Source of the DNA: Bufo bufo
Lineage: Eukaryota; Chordata; Amphibia; Anura; Bufonidae
DNA length: 64,000 bases
Direction: 5' to 3'
Assembly (NCBI RefSeq): GCF_905171765.1
Contig: NC_053392.1
Coordinates: 445,808,837-445,872,836, forward strand
Shown here: positions 1-10,406 of the stretch, in pieces
Position numbering within the stretch: the stretch's first letter is position 1
How the letters are laid out: each line of letters begins with the position of its first letter
The notes under the pieces: model-generated
Databases searched by the model: none
The model's input: only the letters and a program-made list of their open reading frames with translations
Told to the model about the DNA's origin: nothing
Program-made: the position numbers and the translations under genes

Positions 1-346
1 CTGGATGATCCAGAGGAGGCATGGAGGAAGTCATGTGGTCAGATGAGACCAAAGTAGAACTTTTGGTCTAAACTTCTCATCGTCGTGTTTGGAGCTGTGA
101 CGTCGCCAGGGGGGGGGGCAGAGGGGGGCCATGCCCCCCCCCTACATCACGCTGTGCCCCCCCAACTGAAATGCCCCCCCAACTGAGGAGCTCGGGGGGG
201 GGGGGGGTGGGCTGGCCGCAGGGCACAGGGGAGATGGAGCGCTGTGCTGTGCTAGTGCGGCGGGGCAGGGGAGAGAGGCGTGTCCCTTCCCCTTCCTCTG
301 ATAGGCTGCAGGCACTAGGCCGGCAACCTATCAGAGGCCGGTGCAG

Positions 347-372
347 GCGGCGCAATGACGTCATTGCGCCGC
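347..372. repeat. Perfect 26-bp palindrome centred on TGACGTCA
   Basis: The 13-bp arm from 347 is exactly complementary to the arm ending at 372. The centre, TGACGTCA at 356-363, is the consensus cAMP-response element. A second stem (CCTCTGATAGG at 295-305 with CCTATCAGAGG at 327-337) lies just upstream. No regulatory role is shown; this is sequence structure inside a hAT element. Confidence 0.8.
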
Positions 373-479
373 TTGAGCCGTACAGCGCAGGACACAGGCA
401 GGAGGAGGCCTGCATCGCATCGCTGACATGGAGGTAAGTATAAGTGTTTTTTTTTATTTTTATATATGTACAATAGTTT

Positions 480-1010
480 TACAGGCACATTAGGGGGGCT
501 CTTGTTACTGGCACATTGGGGGGGCTCTTGTTACTGGCACATTGAGGGGGGCTCTTGTTACTGGCACATGATGGGGGGGCTCTTGTTACTGGCACATGAT
601 GTTTTTTTTTTATTGCTGGCACATGATGGGGGGCTCTTGTTACTGCCACATGATGGGGGGCTCTTATTACTGGGACATGATGGGGGGCTCTTATTACTGG
701 CACATTGGGGGGGTCTTGTCACTGGCACGTGATGGGGCTCTTATTACTGGCACATGATGAAGGGGCTCTTGTTACTGGCACATTGGGGGCTCTTATTACT
801 GGCACATGATGGGGTCTCTTGTTACTGGCACATACTGGTGGTCTCTTGTTACTGGCACGTGATGGGGGGCTCTTGTTACTGGCACATGATTGGGGCACAC
901 TACTGGCACATGATTGGGGGCACTTATTACTGGCAAATTATTGGGGGCACTTATTACTGGCACATTATTGGGGGCACTTATTACTGGCACAATATTGGTT
1001 GGCACTATAG
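480..1010. repeat. Minisatellite with 24-29 bp units inside the hAT element
   Basis: About 20 imperfect copies of a unit containing GGGGCTCTTGTTACTGGCAC follow head to tail. Later copies drift to GGGGGCACTTATTACTGGCAC. The ORFs across it are repeat artefacts. Confidence 0.9.
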
Positions 1011-1210
1011 GGTATCTACTGAGGCCACAAAGAAGGGGTATTTTATATGGGGGTCTCTGTACAGTAGCATTTTATACTGGGACACATTATGGTGGGTACT
1101 ATAGGGAAGGGGGGAAAGGAGTACTATGGGGTCATCTATGGGGGCACTAAGAAGGGGTATTTTATAATTGCAAATTATGAGGGACACTGAGGGCATCTAC
1201 TGGGGAACTA

Positions 1211-1525
1211 CAGTACAGACCAAATGTTTGGACACACCTTCTCATTCAAAAAGTTTTCTTTATTTTCATGACTATGGAAATTGTAGATTCACACTGAAGG
1301 CATCAAAACTATGAATTAACACATGTGGAATTATATACATAACAAACAAGTGTGAAACAACTGAAAATATGTCATATTCTAGGTTCTTCAAAGTAGCCAC
1401 CTTTTGCTTTGATTACTGCTTTGCACACTCTTGGCATTCTCTTGATGAGCTTCAAGAGGTAGTCCCCTGAAATGGTCTTCCAACAGTCTTTAAGGAGTTC
1501 CCAGAGATGCTTAGCACTTGTGTAA
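1211..1525 (-). mobile_element. Fragment of a second Tc1-like transposon (3' end), nested in the hAT
   Basis: Position 1209-1210 is TA, followed by the terminal repeat CAGTACAGACCAAA. On the minus strand, 1525 to 1372 encodes the C-terminal tail of a Tc1 transposase, with blocks KHLWELLKDCW and RMPRVCKAVIKAKGGYF, ending at a stop at 1372-1374. The rest of the element is missing. This is a different Tc1 subfamily from the outer copy, judged by its different terminal repeat. Confidence 0.85.
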
Positions 1526-2359
1526 ATGTATTGTTGTTATAGCTGCCCCCCCCTACTTTTGTCCTGGCCCACAGTGTGCCCCCCGACCAAAATTTAAAAG
1601 CTAGAGACGCCACTGGTTTGGAGAAAAAAATGAATGAGTTGCATACCGAGAAAACCATCCGTACTGTGAAGCATGAGGGTGGTAACATCATGCTTTGGGG
1701 GTGCTTTTCTGGGAAGGGGACAGGGCGACTGCACTGTATTAAGGAGAGGATGAATGGGGCCATTTATTGTGAGATTTTGAGCAACAACCTCCTTCCCTCA
1801 GTCAGACCATTGAAGATGGGTCGTGGGCTGGGTCTTCCAACATGACAACGACCTGAAGAACACAGCCAGGATAACCAAGGAGTAGCTCCGTAAGGAGCAT
1901 ATCAAGGTTCTTGAGTGGCCTAGCCAGTCTCCAGACCTAAATCCAATAGAACATCTTTGGAGGGAGCTGAAACTCTGTGTTGCTCAATGACAGCCCCGAA
2001 ACCTGACAGATCTGGAGGAGATCTGTGTGGAGGAGTAGGCCAAAATCCCTGTTGCAGTGTGTGCAAACCTGGTCAAGAACTGCAGGAAATGTTTGACCTC
2101 TGTAATTGCAAACAAAGGCTTCTGTACCAAATATTAACACTGAATTTCTCAGGTGTACAAATACTTATGTTAAGCAGTGCAAGACAAATACATTCTTTAA
2201 AAATCATACAATGTGATTTCCTGATATACATTTTTTTATTCTGTCTCTCAGAGTGGGAATGCACCTACAATGTGAATTTCCGACCACTCCATGATTTTTA
2301 AGTGGGAGAACTTGCAAAATCTCAGGGTGTTTAAATACTTCTGTTCCTCACTGTATATA

Positions 2360-2972
2360 TTGGAACTCAAACACCATACAGGACACAGTACAAACAACAA
2401 ACACAGAACCCAGCACACCAGTAACTTCCAGGACCCCCATGCAGAGTTGATGCATGGTGGCCTTAGGCAGAGCTACACACTGACTTGTTGTTCCTCCTTC
2501 AGGGAACCCAAAAGCCCTCTCACCGAAGGAGCAGACAGGGGAAATGTCTAGCATCCATGCAGGACTATACACACCAGAAACAGACTAGACATGGGACAAC
2601 AACTAGACATACAACACCAACCCGTAACATAAACCATACCACACATAGAAACAGAGTAGCAAGTGAAGGTGACATCGATGTCTCACTAGGTGGCCCTCAA
2701 GAACTGGGCAGATGTAACACCCAGGACAGGAGCATAGCACCAAACAAAGTCTGGAGGACAACTAACACTCCTGGCCCTCAGCAACAGGATAAATAGCACC
2801 TAGTGACCACACCCAGCCCAGGTACTTAGCCCCACAATTATCAGACAGGGAAGGAAACAGAAACCAGGATACAGGAAGCAGTACACACACATGCTGCATA
2901 AACTACACATTGCCCTAGGCAACCAGCATATACGGCAAACGTATCATAGCAAACAACACCGAGACCGTGACA
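2360..2972 (-). mobile_element. LTR-like fragment, probably gypsy type
   Basis: On the minus strand this begins with TGTCACGGTCTCGG, the TGTCACG start also used by the gypsy LTRs at 3902 and 8819. It runs about 610 bp up to the Tc1 end, with no coding sequence. The TG...CA pair cannot be confirmed because the other end is cut at the Tc1 boundary. An unrelated repeat is possible. Confidence 0.35.
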
Positions 2973-3067
2973 CAGCTGTGACAGGAGGCATCAGGTGCAG
3001 CTACTATGAAATCTTTTCATACAAGATCTCAGGAGATGATCTGGGGCTATCTTAGGACGCTTGGCAA

Positions 3068-3185
3068 ATTTTGTTGCAGAAATTTCTGCGATTGAAATCA
3101 GTTACATCCATGTACTTGTCACCAAAATATCTACATTCTAAGAAATGTAACTCATTTTCAGTCACAGAAATTTCTGCAACAAAAT
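3068..3185. repeat. Small fold-back element
   Basis: The about 40-bp left arm (from 3068, containing TTGTTGCAGAAATTTCTG) is matched in inverted orientation by the arm ending at 3185 with about 90% identity, around a central segment of about 40 bp. It would fold as one long hairpin. The flanks (2973-3067 and 3186-3414) show nothing recognisable. Confidence 0.75.
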
Positions 3186-3901
3186 CAGAAAAATGTGTGC
3201 CCTTAATGGAGCTACTATGTGGACAAACAATGCAGCATTAATTAAGGACAATAAATGTATCTGAGAAAGAAACTATGGGGCCTCTGATGCTAGCACTCCA
3301 AAGGTATCTGTGGCAGGCAGGCACCCTGGGGACTTCTGAGGAAGACACTATAGGGCCTTCTAAGCCTAATTCCACACTGGCATAAGAGATCCGGCAGGCT
3401 GTTCCGGCAGAATATTAAAGGGACACTGACAGGGCCAAAAAGCATATTTAGGCATATATATGACAGTAAAGGTCTTATAAAGTGTATTAGAATCATCTAT
3501 GTATCCCCCCTGTCCACCTTATAACTACAGTAAAATGAAGTTTTATAACCTGCTTGAATCGTGTTTAATCTGCCCAAGGGGCGGCGTTTCATCTCCACTT
3601 GCGCCCAGCCAGCCTCGCCCCAACTGCCGTTTGAAGCGCCGCCCAGCTCATCAATATTCACTTCGCTGGGCGGCTACTAGTTTCCCCGACGCAAGATCCG
3701 GTGCATGGCCAGTACAATCCTATGGGCATCGTCCTCCGGCTCATCTTCAGCGCATGCGCCCGGCACCCTCACTGGCCGGGATCGCATCGCGCCTGCGAAC
3801 AGTCTCATTCTCAGAGGCCGATGCAGCCTCTGCTTTATGCGCATGCGCCGGGCACAGATTTGGAGATCGCCCGCACTAATTAACCCCTTTTGTGATGTAA
3901 C

Positions 3902-4550
3902 TGTCACGACTGTGACTGATCCAGACAGGTCTGGGAGGAGAAGGTCACAGCGACTTGCTACTCGCGATAGCTTGTGAGTTTGCTCCGTGGTTCAGGGTAT
4001 GTCATCTGGGTTTTGCCTTGTGAACCTTTTTGTCCTGACTGGGAGTTTGTAGGCATCCTTCTCAGGTGAGTCCTGTCTGCCACTCCCAGCTACTATATTA
4101 GTTTCAGTTTCACTTGCAGTCATTGCCAGATATAGTCCTTACTTCCAGTGCTACTCTGACCTTGGAAGGAGATCGTTTGATGGTGTTGCTGTGGAGCTCT
4201 TGTCCGGCGTGGACTGTCGTGTTTGGGATCGCCTTCTCTGCTCGTGACTGGAAAAGTCTATCTCTGCTGTTGTTTGTTTGTTGCTGTCTTCCCCTGTTGT
4301 TTTCCTAGACGTGAGTGATGGTGACTAGCGCTCCCATCGGCCTTTCCCCAGTCCAGTCTTGTTAGGGCGACTGAGGGTTTAGGCATCCTGCTCGCCGCAC
4401 GGGTTCACACCCCATCTAGGGTATCAGGGCAGACAGGTGCCAGCTTAGGGTTAGTCAGGGGTGTGCATTCTATTTCCCATCCGTAGATAAGGGTCCCCCT
4501 TCCCCTCCGTCTGGTGTGACACGACTGCTGCTGGGCTAGCGGTCGTGACA
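3902..4550 (+). repeat. 5' LTR of the gypsy chromovirus
   Basis: It starts TGTCACGAC and ends GTCGTGACA, a perfect 9-bp terminal inversion. Its length matches the 3' LTR exactly, with about 98% identity by eye. No clear TATA box or AATAAA was found on reading, so promoter and poly(A) sites are not called. Confidence 0.95.
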
Positions 4551-4656
4551 GTATATCTGGCCTTTTAAAAAATAAAAATAAAAAAAGGAAAAGTGACATT
4601 TCTTTTTTTTTTTCTTTTTTGCTTGCTGTTTTGCTTTGTATTTTGTCTGTTCCACT

Positions 4657-5484
4657 ATGGATCCGGTTTCGGTTTTGGCGAAACAATTACAGGGGTTATC
4701 CCTTGAAGTGGCAGGATTAAAAGCAACAGTGCTGCAGCAGCAATCCTTGGGTTCCACCGTTGCTACGGGAAACCAAGGTACTCCTGAGCCAAAAGTGGCT
4801 TTACCTGATAGGTTCTCAGGAGGGAGAGACCAATTTGTAACCTTCAGAGAAGCCTGCAAATTGTTCTTCAGGTTACGCCCTAGATCCTCCGGCGGTGAGG
4901 AACAACGGGTGGGCATTGTAATTTCTCTCCTGCAAGGAGATCCGCAGGCTTGGGCTTTCTCCCTACCATCTGACTCTCCGGCCTTACGATCAGTGGAGGA
5001 GTTTTTTGAAGCCCTGGGTCTCGTATATGATGACCCGGACAGGGTCTCACTGGCTGAGTCTAAGCTACGTAGACTTCGGCAAGAGAACCGGTCTGCTGAA
5101 CTATATTGTTCCGAATTCCGTAGGTGGGCTACTGATACGTTATGGAACGACTCGGCCCTTAGGAGTCAGTTCTGCCAGGGGTTGACTGAAAAATTAAAAG
5201 ACGCGCTGGCGGTATACGAGGTCCCTGGGTCTCTTGAGGCTGCTATGTCTCTGTCCATAAGAATCGACAGACGGCTCAGGGAGAGACAATTACATTTTAC
5301 GGAGGCCTCTATAGGGCAGGGATCGGTCTGTTATGGTCCAGTCGAACCAATGCAAATAGGGGGCGCCACTAGACGGGTGAATCCTCCTAAGTTCCGCCGT
5401 AAATCAGAGGTTTGTTTTCGTTGTGGGGGGAGGGGTCATTTTGTAAAGGTTTGTCCCTCAGAACCCAAGAGACCACAAACATAG
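4657..5484 (+). CDS. gag: gypsy Gag with CCHC zinc knuckle
   Basis: This encodes a 275-residue Gag, the capsid and nucleocapsid precursor that packages the element RNA. I chose the ATG at 4657 (MDPVSVLAKQLQGL), the first ATG after the 5' LTR; the open frame extends further upstream without an ATG. The N-terminal half is the retrotransposon-gag helical region (DRFSGGRDQFVTFREACKLFF, AWAFSLPSDSPALRS). Near the C-terminus a classic C-X2-C-X4-H-X4-C knuckle (CFRCGGRGHFVKVC) binds nucleic acid. The frame is intact and overlaps pol, which lies in the -1 frame. Confidence 0.92.
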   Translation: MDPVSVLAKQLQGLSLEVAGLKATVLQQQSLGSTVATGNQGTPEPKVALPDRFSGGRDQFVTFREACKLFFRLRPRSSGGEEQRVGIVISLLQGDPQAWAFSLPSDSPALRSVEEFFEALGLVYDDPDRVSLAESKLRRLRQENRSAELYCSEFRRWATDTLWNDSALRSQFCQGLTEKLKDALAVYEVPGSLEAAMSLSIRIDRRLRERQLHFTEASIGQGSVCYGPVEPMQIGGATRRVNPPKFRRKSEVCFRCGGRGHFVKVCPSEPKRPQT

Positions 5485-8400
5485 GAGCCGCCGGAAAACT
5501 AGAGTCCCCAGATTGTGCGGAGGAGAACAGTCTGGGCGTATTCGTTTCCTCCATACGTATGTCTCAGTTTTTGTTGTCTGCTACCGTTGAGGCGGGCAAT
5601 AAAACTGAGATCTGTTCCGTCTTTTTGGACAGTGGGGCGGGGGTCAACTTGGTGGATTCACGGTTTGCTCAGGCTCTGGGTTTTACTCCGGAACCGGTAT
5701 GCAGAACTATTCCTGTTTTTGCCATCGACTCCTCCCCTCTTACTCAGAGAGAGTTAACTCAGATCATCCATAATATCCATCTGCAGGTAGGGGACCTCCA
5801 TAAAGAGTATATCTCTTGTTATGTCCTGGACGGTCTTCCGGCTCCTATGGTATTGGGGCTTCCCTGGCTGGTGACTCACAATCCAGTGGTGGATTGGCAG
5901 GCCGGGGAGATTGTGGAGTGGAGTGAACATTGTAAGGACAACTGCTTGAGTAGTAGGTGCTCTACACTCTCTGTAACATCTTTACCTGCCTTTCTGTCAG
6001 ATTTTATGGATGTGTTCTCTGAGAAGGGTTGTCAGGGGTTACCACCTCATCGTCCATATGATTGCCCGATTAATCTATTACCTGGGGCAAAACTACCTAA
6101 AACCCGGTTATACAATCTTTCCGGCCCGGAGAGGAAGGCTATGAAAGATTATATTTCGGAGAGTTTGGCTAAGGGACACATCAGACCCTCTTCTTCACCT
6201 GTGGCTGCAGGGTTCTTTTTCGTTAAAAAGAAAGATGGGGGCCTACGTCCTTGCCTGGATTTCCGGGAATTAAACCGGATAACTATCCGAGATCCCTATC
6301 CTCTTCCTCTCATTCCCGACCTCTTTAATCAGGTTGCTGGTGCTAAATGGTTCTCCAAAATGGATCTCAGAGGAGCCTATAACCTGGTTCGCATCAAAGA
6401 TGGGGATGAGTGGAAGACGGCTTTTAATACTCCGGAAGGGCATTATGAAAATCTGGTCATGCCATTTGGTCTTACTAATGCGCCTGCGGTATTCCAACAT
6501 TTTGTCAACGATATTTTTAGTCACCTTATCGGGAGATTTGTTGTGATATATCTTGATGACATCCTGGTCTATTCCCCGGATCTGGATACACATAAGATCC
6601 ATGTGAGACAAGTGCTGCAGATATTAAGGGCCAACAAATTGTTTGCTAAGTTAGAAAAATGTGTGTTCGCCGTAAAAGAACTGCCATTTCTGGGGTATGT
6701 GTTGTCAGATTCAGGTTTCCGCATGGATCCAGAGAAAGTCCGGGCGATTATAGACTGGGATCTGCCTGAGAACCTGAAGGCATTGCAACGCTTCCTGGGG
6801 TTTGCTAATTTTTATAGAAAGTTTATAAAGAACTATTCCTTGGTGGTTAAACCACTGACGGACATGACCCGAAAGGGATCCGATTTTTCCAAATGGTCAC
6901 ATGCAGCCAAAACTGCCTTTGCATCTCTGAAGGAGAGATTCACCTCGGCCCCTATTCTCGTTCAGCCAGATGTCTCGCTTCCTTTTATTGTAGAGGTTGA
7001 CGCATCAGAGGTGGGGGTGGGAGCGGTACTATCTCAGGGCCCGTCCCCTGGTAAATGGCGTCCGTGTGCTTTCTTTTCGAAGAAATTGTCTACTGCAGAA
7101 AGGAACTATGATATTGGCAATAGGGAACTTTTGGCTATTAAGTTGGCTTTTGAGGAGTGGCGTCATTTTTTGGAGGGGGCAGTTCATCCCGTCACAGTGA
7201 TTACTGATCACAAAAACTTATTATATCTGGAGTCTGCTAAACGTCTCACCCCTAGACAGGCTCGGTGGTCGTTATTTTTTACTAGGTTTAATTTTGTAAT
7301 AACCTATCGCCCGGGGGCAAAAAATACTAAGGCGGATGCATTGTCTCAAAGTTTTCCTGGAGGGGGTGATGTTGAGGTACCAGAGCCCGTTTTGCAAAAG
7401 GGGGTGGTGGTCTCTGCATTACACTCAGGTTTGGAGGGGAGGGTGTTTGAAGCTCAGGGAGACGCCCCGGCCTCCTGCCCCTCGGGTAAACTGTTTGTGC
7501 CAGAAAATTTACGACTGGAGATACTAAAAGAACACCATAACTCCACACTGGCAGGACACCCAGGTAGTAGGGCAACCTCTGAGTTAGTGTCTCGTCTGTT
7601 CTGGTGGCCTAAATGGCGCCAGGAGGTGTTGAATTTTGTGTCTGCATGTGCTACCTGTGCTTGTTCTAAGGTAGATCATACTCGTCCGGCAGGGCGTCTT
7701 TTACCTCTGGCCATCCCCAACAGGCCTTGGACGCACCTGTCAATGGATTTCATTACGGATCTACCAGTATCAGCGGGGAAGACTGTTATTCTTGTAGTTG
7801 TTGACAGATTCAGTAAAATGGTGCACTTTATTGCTCTTGCCGCATTGCCTAATGCTAACACACTGGCTCAGGTTTTTATTGACCACATCGTGAAGCTTCA
7901 CGGGGTCCCTTCCGATATTGTTTCGGATCGTGGTACCCAATTTGTTTCTAAATTTTGGAAAGCTTTTTGTTCTGGTTTAGGGGTTCATCTGTCGTTTTCT
8001 TCATCTTTCCATCCACAGTCCAACGGTCAGACTGAACGTACCAATCAAAACCTAGAGACATATTTGAGATGCTTTGTTTCCGAAAATCAGGAGGAATAGT
8101 CATCTTATTTACCATTAGCCGAGTTTGCCATTAATAATCGTCGTCAAGAATCCACTGATAAGTCACCATTTTTTGGTGCGTATGGTTTCCATCCTCAGTT
8201 TTGTACGTTTAGTGAGGGGGGGCCGTCTGGGATTCCCGAGGAGGAACGATTTGCGTCTTCACTTTCTTCAGTGTGGCAGAGTGTGCAAGAAAGTTTGAAG
8301 AGAATTGGTGGTAGATACAAACGTGCGGCTGATAGGAAGCGCTCTGAAGGTCCGGACCTTGGGGTGAATGACTTGGTGTGGTTGTCTACCAGAAATATCA

Positions 8401-8894
8401 AGTTGAAGGTTCCCTCGTGGAAATTAGGTTCGAGATTTATTGGTCCTTATAGGGTAATTAAGATCATTAACCCGGTGGCTTTTCGTCTGGAGCTACCTCA
8501 GACTCTAAGGATCCATAATGTCTTCCACAGATCTCTGCTTAAGAGATATGTAGAACCTCCTGAACCATTGCCACTACCGCCTCCACCGGTGGTTGTTGAT
8601 GGCAGTCTTGAGTTTCAGGTAGAAAAGATTGTTGATTCACGATATGTTCGCCGCTCTCTTCAGTACCTGGTGCACTGGAAAGGTTATGGTTCCGAAGAGA
8701 GAATGTGGGTTCCAGCATCAGAGATAAAAGCGGACAGACTCATTTGGGCTTTTCATAGCTCCCATCCGGAGAGGCCTGGTCTTGAGGGTCCAGGGGCCCC
8801 TCGTAGAAAGGGGGGTACTGTCACGACTGTGACTGATCCAGACAGGTCTGGGAGGAGAAGGTCGCAGCGACTTGCTACTAGCGATAGCTTGTGA
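5412..8894 (+). pseudogene. pol: gypsy Pol polyprotein with one nonsense codon
   Basis: One continuous frame, -1 relative to gag, encodes the replication enzymes. In order: aspartic protease (LDSGAG, Asp at 5628), reverse transcriptase (MDLRGAYN; YLDD at 6548-6559), RNase H (EVDASEVGVGAVLSQ; DHKNLLYLES), the integrase HHCC finger, and the integrase core with Asp at 7746, Asp at 7926 and Glu at 8034. A C-terminal chromodomain (about 8607-8774) follows. A single TAG at 8097-8099 interrupts it just after the integrase core, where related elements have a Trp; the same frame continues undisturbed to a stop at 8892-8894, inside the 3' LTR. Expression would need -1 frameshifting from gag. No other damage was seen. 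Confidence 0.92.
8607..8774 (+). other. Chromodomain of gypsy integrase
   Basis: The motif EFQVEKIVDSR...YLVHWKGYG...MWVPASEI is the standard chromodomain fold: aromatic-cage positions and the LVHWKGY core. In chromoviruses this tail guides integrase to marked chromatin. It lies downstream of the nonsense codon at 8097, so it would be lost from the protein of this copy. Confidence 0.9.
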
Positions 8895-9467
8895 GTTTGC
8901 TCCGTGGTTCAGGGTATGTCATCTGGGTTTTGCCTTCTGAACCTTTTTGTCCTGACTGGGAGTTTGTAGGCATCCTTCTTAGGTGAGTCCTGTCTGCCAC
9001 TCCCAGCTACTATATTAGTTTCAGTTTCACTTGCAGTCATTGCCAGATATAGTCCTTACTTCCAGTGCTACTCTGACCTTGGAAGGAGATCGTTTGATGG
9101 TGTTGCTGTGGAGCTCTTGTCCGGCGTGGACTGTCGTGTTTGGGATCTCCTTCTCTGCTCGTGACTGGATAAGTCTATCTCTGCTGTTGTTTGTTTGTTG
9201 CTGTCTTCCCCTGTTGTTTTCCTAGACGTGAGTGATGATGACTAGCGCTTTCATCGGCCTTTCCCCAGTCCAGTCTTGTTAGGGCGACTGAGGGTTTAGG
9301 CATCCTGCTCGCCGCACGGGTTCACACCCCGTCTAGGGTATCAGGGCAGACAGGTGCCAGCTTAGGGTTAGTCAGGGGTGGCTATTCTATTTCCCATCCG
9401 TAGATAAGGGTCCCCCTTCCCCTCCGTCTGGTGCGACACGACTGCTGCTGGGCTAGCGGTCGTGACA
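8819..9467 (+). repeat. 3' LTR of the gypsy chromovirus
   Basis: It is 649 bp with the same ends as the 5' LTR. Differences include A/G at the 24th base and a 3-bp change near 9380. Its first 76 bp also encode the last residues of pol. Confidence 0.95.
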
Positions 9468-9926
9468 GTAACAGAGCAGCGCTCTGAACTGGCGCATGCG
9501 CATAAAGCAGAGGCTGCATCGGCCTCTGAGAATGAGACTGTTCGCAGGCGCGATGCGATCCCGGCCAGTGAGGGTGCCGGGCGCATGCGCTGAAGATGAG
9601 CCGGAGGACGATGCCCATAGGATTGTACTGGGCATGCGCCGGATCTTGCGTCGGGGAAACTAGTAGCCGCCCAGCGAAGTGAATATTGATGAGCTGGGCG
9701 GCGCTTCAAACGGCAGTTGGGGCGAGGCTGGCTGGGCGCAAGTGGAGATGAAACGCCGCCCCTTGGGCAGATTGAACACGATTCAAGCAGGTTATAAAAC
9801 TTCATTTTACTGTAGTTATAAGGTGGACAGGGGGGATACTTAGATGATTCTAATACACTTTATAAGACCTGTACTGTCATATATATACCTAAATATGCTT
9901 TTTTGGCCCTGTCAGTGTCCCTTTAA

Positions 9927-10406
9927 AGCTTACCACAAATTAAAACAGTTATTCTTAAACATTTTTAAGGTCAACTTCTTTACTATGCAAGGATGCTTCT
10001 GAACTTCCCTGCAGAGTTAGCAGTAGTGCAGAGAACGTGCGGTTGTGAGAATGAGGAGCTAGGGATGGTTTTCCTCCTTCCCAAACTGTCCCTGCCTTTT
10101 CCACTGCTGCATACACATCGCTCAAGAAGCACTGTATATACAGATCAGGAGGAGCTTCCTGCTCCTGTTCTAGTGATCATCAAAGGCTGGGTATCAGCAT
10201 GATGCTTATCAGATCCAGATCAGCTCAGCAGTGATGCTGAACGGCCTTGTACAACCTCTCTGGGGATTACAGGCAAAATCAGCAATAAAAAAATGTTTTA
10301 ACTGCCCCCAAAAGGTATTGTATGACTCAAACTCTGGTAAAGATGGTGACATGGGAGCCAGCACAGGGGACTAGAGCGGCACCTGTTAGAAATAATGTAT
10401 TCCAGG
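9927..10406. other. Unassigned sequence
   Basis: About 480 bp with no convincing gene. The small ORF from 9993 has no recognisable domain. The sequence runs up to the next repeat, which begins near the TTAA at about 10411. Confidence 0.4.

Larger units (their letters stand above)
95..1615. mobile_element. hAT-type non-autonomous element inserted in the Tc1 transposase
   Basis: An 8-bp direct repeat GTTTGGAG flanks the element at 87-94 and 1616-1623. The ends are imperfect inverted repeats (left CTGTGACGTCGCCAG; right, read inward, CAGTGGCGTCTCTAG, 11 of 15 identical by eye). An 8-bp TSD and a CAGTG-like end fit hAT. It has no transposase. It contains a GC-rich left part with a perfect palindrome (347-372), a minisatellite (about 480-1010) and a Tc1 fragment (1211-1525). 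Confidence 0.85.
1..2131 (+). pseudogene. Tc1-like transposase pseudogene (interrupted)
   Basis: This is the DDE catalytic part of a Tc1 transposase, which cuts and rejoins transposon ends at TA sites. Segment 1-94 encodes the region before the first catalytic strand (WSDETKVEL-like). Segment 1624-2131 carries the [11 protein letters not shown] block, then a shift of frame into FQHDND (second catalytic Asp) and [15 protein letters not shown] (catalytic Glu). At least one frameshift near 1830 and stops near 1885, 1987 and 2035 break the frame. The hAT insertion at 95-1615 splits the gene. The family is certain from these blocks; the exact C-terminal end is approximate. Confidence 0.85.
1..2353 (+). 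mobile_element. Tc1/mariner-like transposon, 3' part, split by a hAT insertion
   Basis: The sequence at 1-94 matches the middle of a Tc1 transposase gene. The same gene resumes at 1624 after the hAT insertion. The right terminal repeat (about 2325-2353) reads inward as CAGTGAGGAACAGAAG, followed by a TA at 2354-2355, the usual Tc1 target. The left end lies outside the window. Tc1 elements move by cut-and-paste with a DDE transposase; this copy is dead. Confidence 0.85.
3902..9467 (+). mobile_element. Ty3/gypsy chromovirus, complete with both LTRs
   Basis: The element is 5566 bp, flanked by the 5-bp target duplication GTAAC (3897-3901 and 9468-9472). It has two 649-bp LTRs (TGTCACGAC...GTCGTGACA), gag, and pol in the order protease - RT - RNase H - integrase - chromodomain. 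A purine-rich tract (AAAGGGGGG, ending 8815) precedes the 3' LTR. The LTRs differ at about 14 of 649 sites by eye, so the insertion is fairly young. A conventional tRNA primer-binding site is not obvious just after 4550. Confidence 0.95.
3415..9926. mobile_element. TTAA-flanked palindromic MITE, split by the gypsy element
   Basis: TTAA occurs at 3415-3418 and 9923-9926. The arms (3419-3896 and 9473-9922) are long inverted copies of each other, both starting AGGGACACTGACAGGGCC. TTAA duplication fits piggyBac or Kolobok transposition. Without the gypsy insertion the element would be about 930 bp, nearly all palindrome. Both arms carry GCGCATGCGC sites. It is noncoding; the ORFs in it are shadows. 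Confidence 0.85.

Noticed and set aside
466..1150. Small proteins rich in GLLLLAHD repeats
   Set aside because: They are translations of the minisatellite in the first hAT.
4551..4580. tRNA primer-binding site after the gypsy 5' LTR
   Set aside because: The bases following 4550 (GTATATCTGGCC) do not match a tRNA 3' end that I can name, so no site is called.
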